Assembly: GCA_000310025.1 (NCBI GenBank)
Contig: FN649736.1
Location: 3,177,451 to 3,241,450, forward strand
Source: Ectocarpus siliculosus
Lineage: Eukaryota; Sar; Phaeophyceae; Ectocarpales; Ectocarpaceae
Direction: 5' to 3'
Length of the DNA: 64,000 bases
In this document: one piece after another, positions 58,601 through 64,000 of the stretch
Layout: every line of letters begins with the position of its first letter
Position numbering within the stretch: the first letter of the stretch is position 1
The notes under the pieces: model-generated
What the model was told of the DNA's origin: nothing
Database searches by the model: none
What the model saw: the letters and a program-made list of their open reading frames with translations, nothing else
Translations under genes and position numbers: made by a program

Positions 58601-59878
58601 CACTACAACTGTGCCGGGCGAGTCGGGTATTCATCTAATAGGTTTGTGGGTTGTGTGACACGGAGCACAGCGGACGCCGCTACGCTCTAGATGAGCATTG
58701 GCGTAAGTGTGACGGACGCAACTTCAGTAGCGCGACACTTGCACCTCTCGCCCCGTATGAAGCATGGCTTTGCAGCTCCCATGTAGGTGATGTAGGTGGC
58801 AGTGGCGGGCAAGCTGTGCGTGCAGCAAGGGAAAATGCTCGAGAACGAATGTCTCAAAAACGTTGAACGGGAAACAGGTTGGACCGCTGGACAAAACCGA
58901 CTGTAATGCGATCACCCCCGCATATCTGCGGTACGCCAGCGTGCCAACAACCACGAGTGCGTACAGCTGAGGTTCAAGTGCCATCGATTGAGAAATGGCC
59001 AGTGTGTTATAGCAGATACGTCCTTTGGTACACCACGTCAACTCCTCATCCCCTCTCCGCCGAAACACGACGCCCGCAGGGTCGGCGGCACTGAACATGT
59101 GCCACGTCGCTTGCGGGAAGCTAGACTGCTATTACGAAGACGGGTATGGTGGACCGTGGGACGTCGCCGCGGGTCTGGTCATCGTCAGAGAGGTGAGGCT
59201 CATTCGGCTGTGGTTGGCGCAACACTACAGTATTGCTGGCGCCGTTGAACATCATGACACGTTTTGTCGCGGGCAGTGGGTGGGGCCCTGTTCAACCCGC
59301 GGGGCCCCTCCGGCTGTTTTGCTCAACATTGTTTCTCCTAGTGCTGCGAAGGGGCGTCGGGGTCGCGGTTCGTGCTCCGGCCACTCAGGGCTGTTCGTGA
59401 CAGAGCGATGCTACCAATGACCGCCTCGAGGAGCTGTACGAAGTATTCAACTTGGCCCTGCCGTTGGTTGGTTCGTGCAGACCTGTCTCGCATGAGTGAG
59501 ATGCAGTCCCACGTTGTCATCATGTTCACATCGCCCATTTTGTCTCCGTTCCTCGAGTGCATGGGCATTTTCCATGGGTTGCGGTTGGTGTTCTCGTAGT
59601 AGGCGTCAGCGGTGGATCGCGGCGCTTCGACTTGAATCCCCTTGACAAACGACTACAACAGCGCACCAACCGAATATCCTTTTCATGTCCCCAGCCATTT
59701 TTCCAATGCCTGCTGCGTACATCGAAACCAGGCGAAAGGCGTCGTGCGAGATTTGCGGAACTCGGAGTTTGTGCTCAGGCCTGGGAAGGGTCGGGTGGTG
59801 TGCGGCAACGAAAGGGTTGTCAACGAAGTTTGCGCTGCTCTGGAGGCCGCGGACAACCGGGGAGGCAGTCCCAGCTGA
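55652..59878 (+). CDS. Inositol monophosphatase
   Basis: Six exons join in perfect phase to 288 aa, the usual family length: 55652-55716, 56857-56986, 57489-57664, 58297-58532, 59080-59192 and 59732-59878. The enzyme removes phosphate from myo-inositol 1-phosphate, or related substrates such as galactose 1-phosphate or histidinol phosphate in some relatives, using Mg2+. All metal-site motifs are present: [13 protein letters not shown] in exon 2, GEES (Glu about 72), [11 protein letters not shown] (Asp about 99 and 102), [20 protein letters not shown], and PWDVAAG (Asp about 230). The first exon, [20 protein letters not shown], was found from its phase-2 donor GAGA|GTGAGTG, which completes the Glu codon at the next exon. 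The usual EAGG after the last motif reads EAKG. No targeting leader is seen, so a cytosolic protein is likely. Confidence 0.93.
57876..58004. mobile_element. Short inverted-repeat element in a phosphatase intron
   Basis: ATACCGTATTAGCCGGAGAG with ATGGCAACGGG at the left pairs with CCGGTGCCATCTCTCCGACTATTACGGTAT at the right. The right arm contains a partial second copy (GGTGCCATCTCCCCGAC). It is about 129 bp and non-coding, MITE-like. Confidence 0.65.
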
Positions 59879-61690
59879 CGGTGTAACATGACTCTGCACA
59901 ACCCGCCGTACAAACCCCTCCCCGTTGTAGTTGTACGTACTCCCTTTACCGTGGCGGCGGGTACTGGGGACGGGCGTGAAAAGTGTCAGACTGATAGTTC
60001 GAACGCTTAACTTCACGCGACACTGGGGGGTCATTTTGAGCTCGTCGCAGCAAGCCCCTATTGCTGTCTACACCAAATAACAGACCGGGGATAGCTCCGG
60101 CGAGAGTCTAAAGCCGCCCGCCTTGTTTTCCTTCAATGATGAAGAGAAAGGCCCGAACGTACGCGTTTGTGTGATAGCTATTTTGTTTCAACATAGAGAC
60201 AACGCGGCGCCTTATATTAATAGTGTCGTGGACGCAGCGCACCAAGGTGGGAACGATATTGCTCAAGTAAGTGTGATGATCGGACAAAGATGGGTTGCTG
60301 TATTTCATGGTTTGTTGTCCTAAACCCACGAGAGTTTTTATGGTCTGTATGCCGCATGTCCTGTCGTCCACAAGCACCGACAGCGGGCTCTACAGACATG
60401 TGCGGCTTAGTTCTACCCATTCTCGTGGTCGGATTCTGCTTTGCCAGCCGGATCGGGTGTAAAGGACAGTCGCAAAGATCCTTTACTGGTGGAAGAAGAT
60501 CTCCCCCAAACACCCTTTGTACTTTGTCGCAGGCCGAGGTCTGCTGTAAGATGATGAAATGTCGTGCATATCGGTGGCGTGCAGGCCTGTGAGTGGCGCG
60601 AGGGTCGAATGGCCTTAAAACTGGGCATATATGTATCGATTGCTGTTTGGTTGGCTGCCGCAGTTTCTATTGTGGCCGTAGCGCAGCAGGGTAGGTGTCT
60701 GTTGCAAGAATGTGATGATCGGACCGACAAAACCTAGACAAACTTGATGCGTTTCATGTCTCGTCTAAGCTCGACACACAGACATGAACAACCTCCACGA
60801 GATTTGCGGAGGACGCGTGTACAATGCTCGAGCATGAGACGGGGCCGAGCACGGGGCTCTAGCTTTCGCCGTTGCGGAAGAAGAGCTAACAAAAAGTTCG
60901 TGACCAATTCCGACACCCGCCCCGCCGGTGTAAGGGTGCGCGACTTTGGTTGTAGAGAGGGCGGCCTACTCTAAAATCAAGGGAGGTTCACAAAACGTGG
61001 TTTCGGACTCAAAATCTCTTCGGAGACTACGGAGATAGTGTAATCTTTGGTCGAGATTTGTCTTCACACTATAGCCGCAACACAAGTTGAAATCCCTCAA
61101 AGAACATCGACAGCTTCACGTTGTTGGGGCGGGAGTGGGGGCATCAGAAGGCCTCCTACACTCCAGTGAGCGGCCATCGACTCCCCGCAACCTGAACTTC
61201 GATTACTCCCCGGTACACGAACCTGAACCCGGGTCACGTCCTTCAGTTTCGGGCAAGAAACCGCCGATCGCAATAACCGGCCACGAATGAATATTGTGAT
61301 AGCAACTCGACGAGTATCGTCGCGGTGCCTGTCTGAAGTTCTCCAGTTTTTTACCGGTTAATGATGTCGAGGGCGCACAACGCGACATGCTCGCTCACCG
61401 AGCACGAAAAAGCTGTCACAGAGTAGATGACATATGTAAGATATCACACCCCCTCAACACTTGTTAATTTTCAAACCTCGATTACTCCACAGCAGAAAGC
61501 ATGGCCGGGCGACGTTGGAACCGATAGCTTTCCGAAGACAAACGTATCGTTTGACATCCATCCTCCTCGACGTCGTGGACTCTCATTATTAGCTGTGATT
61601 ATTGATGAAAGGGGTTGTGATTAAATAATGTCCGCTACTACAGGTACATGCAATGCATGTGATGCATAAGAATTTAAGGAGCGCCCTCCT
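59879..61690. other. Intergenic; no supported gene
   Basis: This is the 3' flank of the phosphatase gene. A 67-codon frame at 61087-61290 (GAGVGASEGLLHSSERPST) has no recognised family. About 61437-61495 resembles the left end of the MITE family at 39744 (ATATCACACCCCCT...TTTCAAACCTCGATTACTCCAC). Confidence 0.4.
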
Positions 61691-61708
61691 ACTCCAGTTT
61701 TAGTTAAA

Positions 61709-61897
61709 TACAGTCGGTAGTCCTCAATAGCGGTAGGTAGTGACAAGAGGTTTTGGTGCCGCTGTAGAGGGCAGTGCCGTTATTCCTATTAGGGATTTGT
61801 ACTGAGAAACGAATTTGTGCCAAACGATTTCGGTGCCGCTTTAGAGGGCATTCCGCCATTAAGGGTACCGTTAATGAGGACCGCCGACTGTAGTTGA
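61709..61897. mobile_element. MITE-like element, about 190 bp
   Basis: The ends are inverted repeats: ACAGTCGGTAGTCCTCAATA at the left, and at the right TAATGAGGACCGCCGACTGT, its imperfect reverse complement. Inside, a ~35-bp motif (GGTGCCGCTGTAGAGGGCAG and GGTGCCGCTTTAGAGGGCAT) is repeated directly. No coding capacity. Confidence 0.7.
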
Positions 61898-62265
61898 ATT
61901 GAAACCTCTCATTACCCATCCTTGGAGAAGTCGTTTCTGAAGCAAAAGTTTTATGGAATTTTTGAGGCGACCTCACGCGCACCCGAAAAAACCGTCAGTC
62001 TTCTACCGGCACTTCTTCTCACTACACCCATCCATGCGTATGCACTTTCTTGTGGCGAGCGACTCCATGGTTTCTTTTAAGAATCCCGCTAATCATCCTT
62101 GATCTCGTTGATCTGTTTCTTTGGTTTACAACATGTGCTGTAGTACGCACGATCACACCCGAATGAAAAGGAGACCACCAGAACGCGCTCTCCGCACGCT
62201 GGGAAAGGATCCGGGACTAAATGAATGCGGACCCCAGAGGACGCACTTTTCACATTTGGTTAGTG

Positions 62266-63960
62266 GCGAAGCGGACCTGGCTCTCCAACTGCTGTTCGCG
62301 GATGGCGACATGGCGACACAGACAGACAAATTTTAGGGTTTGACGTCGGTCTTATCCGCCGCAGGAGGTGGAAGCTACCCAAAGTCGGGGAGGGGTCGTG
62401 ATTTGCAATTCCCAAGGGAACCGTACTCGAGGCGCCATGAGATTTGCACTGCCGTGGCCGAGGTTATTAGGCGGCAGGGAAACACAAAAAAAAATCTACG
62501 GCGGACCGGACCCTCTTTTTTCAGCTGGCAAACTGTTGTTAGGATGGCGAGACAATTTCCGGTCTTCCTGTCCGTCACAGGAGGCGGAAGCTGATGCTCA
62601 AACTCAGGGAGGGGTCATGGTTTGCGGTTCCATATCGAACCATACTCACTCGGGGCACCACGTCATGGTCATGGCAAGAAAAACATACCCCCAACGAAAA
62701 CTGCTGGAGTAGTGGGTGGGTGTGGGGGACCCCAAAACAATGAAACAGTCGCGGTTCACGTTGTTCTGGGGGCCCCACCGGTGAAAAACCACCATCGCCA
62801 CTCTGAACCGGTAGAAGCTGTAACATACCATGGCACTGACACTGCATGCAGCGAACATTAGGGGCCATGCCCATTGGTTGACGGAAAGAGGCGGCGCCCA
62901 TGGCCTCACATGCAGCAGCCCGATACACGGGGAGCCTCCTACTCCGCAAGAAGAAAAACGATTGCCGTTCGTTGACGTTCGATGTTGTTGGGACCCTAAC
63001 GGCGCAATGCGACAAAGGGAGAGAGAGAGGTAGACTAAAGGAAGAGAGACTCGAGAAGACAAGGGATGAACTCTCGAGAAGACACACACTCTCATCCCTC
63101 TGGCACACCGCAGGCTTGAACACGTGTAACCAACTGCGACATCCGATGTGCGCTCAGCAACAACAAACACAACAAAAGAAAATAGTTGTCGTTTCCGAAC
63201 TGTGGAGACTTTCATTTTTTTCTGGTATGAAGTGGCAACAAAGAAGAACACGACTATCTGTCTGTGTAGACTAGAGGCACGACGGACGAACTATTATCTC
63301 AATGCGCTTGACGTCGCGATAGATGCGCACCGCTACCGCTACACGAACGAGCAGACTGTTGTCAAACCTGACAACGATAACCTTACGACCAGTGCACCAC
63401 ATTTCCGAGCATTTCCACAGTAGCAGCCGCATTTTCCGAACTGTGGAGACAATTGGTGAGGACTTTCTCTATTTTTGTGGTATGAAGTGACAACAAAGAA
63501 GAACACGACTATCTGTGTAACTAGAAGCACGACGGACGAACTATTGTCTCGATGCGCTTGCCGTCACGATGGATGCGCACTGCTACCGCTACACGAACGA
63601 GCAGACTGTTGTCAAACCTGACAACGATAACCTTACGACCATTGCAGCACATTCCGAGCATAACAGCAGCAACCGCGGCAGCAGCCGCCGCATGTGTACA
63701 ACGGTCACTCAAGAACAAACGAAAAAAAAATGTGGCGCGCAGCATGCAGGACCCTCTTTCGCTGTTCAACCGGCCGTTTCCATGGCGAAACAGGCAAGGA
63801 ACAGTCAAGGCCCACTCTTGCCGGCCACAGGAGGTGGAAGCTGCTCAAACTCGGGGACGGCTCATGATTTGCGATTCCACACCGAACCATACTCGAGGCT
63901 CCACGAGATTTGCACTGTAGCTCGAGATCAGCATTTTAGACCGGGTCGGGCAAGGGGTGG
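62266..63960 (+). repeat. Three copies of a ~200-bp repeat
   Basis: Copies at about 62266-62470, 62505-62700 and 63745-63950 share CCCTCTTT..CAGCTG or CTGTTCAACC starts, GGCGAGACA/GGCGAAACA, then (T/C)ACAGGAGG(T/C)GGAAGCTG, GGGGAGGGGTC and GATTTGC(G/A)ATTCC, and a block around CATACTCG/CGTACTCGAGGC. The last copy runs close to the window edge, so the array may continue. Confidence 0.8.
63170..63665 (+). repeat. Tandem duplication of about 255 bp
   Basis: 63185-63420 and 63433-63665 match closely: TTTCCGAACTGTGGAGAC, AAAGAAGAACACGACTATCTG, CACGACGGACGAACTATT and ACGAACGAGCAGACTGTTGT occur in both in the same order. It sits between the second and third copies of the ~200-bp repeat. Confidence 0.85.
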
Positions 63961-64000
63961 GGGATGCGAATGAAAGTTCCACCCACCCACGGATATCGAA

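Overview
The window is nuclear DNA of an intron-rich photosynthetic stramenopile, most likely a brown alga of the Ectocarpus type. This is inferred from roughly balanced base composition, many short exons with introns of about 0.3-1.4 kb, a plastid lumen protein with a long targeting leader, abundant C/G homopolymers and CAG/CTG-type microsatellites, and genes on alternating strands. It is a draft assembly: there are two N gaps (29202-29301 and 49551-50109) and poor C/G-homopolymer sequence at 1-330 and 29302-29500. There are no operons, Shine-Dalgarno sites, CRISPR arrays or insertion sequences.

Seven genes could be assembled exon by exon, with splice sites and reading phases checked by hand. 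From left to right they are: (1) minus, 3'-truncated thylakoid-lumen pentapeptide-repeat protein (1020-2473); (2) plus, ribonuclease-inhibitor-type LRR protein with a Lys/Gly tail (3911-7030); (3) plus, large ankyrin-repeat ion channel of TRP type, 14 exons and about 1449 aa (14801-26324); (4) minus, armadillo-repeat protein of 14 recognised exons (28631-38633); (5) plus, secreted class-3 lipase, 7 exons and about 469 aa (38878-44943); (6) minus, amino acid/auxin permease-type transporter running into the second gap (50110-54999); (7) plus, inositol monophosphatase, 6 exons and 288 aa (55652-59878). Strand order is -, +, +, -, +, -, +. Three start pairs are divergent: genes 1/2, genes 4/5 (only 244 bp apart) and genes 6/7 (652 bp). 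Genes 3/4 and 5/6 converge.

The rest is repeat-rich. The introns and spacers hold a 421-bp tandem duplication (11.1-11.9 kb), a two-part dispersed repeat whose halves have opposite relative orientation at 7.6-8.4 and 27.5-28.4 kb, a ~600-bp tandem repeat inside an armadillo intron with another copy at 52 kb, a 540-bp foldback element with tRNA-like internal sequence in another armadillo intron, and several short inverted-repeat (MITE-like) elements. A repeat cluster fills the right end (62.3-64 kb). The genes do not form an evident pathway; they look like ordinary neighbours. I found no convincing new multigene system. The most unusual items are the one-repeat-per-exon phase-0 layout of the ankyrin channel and armadillo genes, two probable GC-AG introns, the foldback element, and splice-site or exon pieces caught in tandem duplications.
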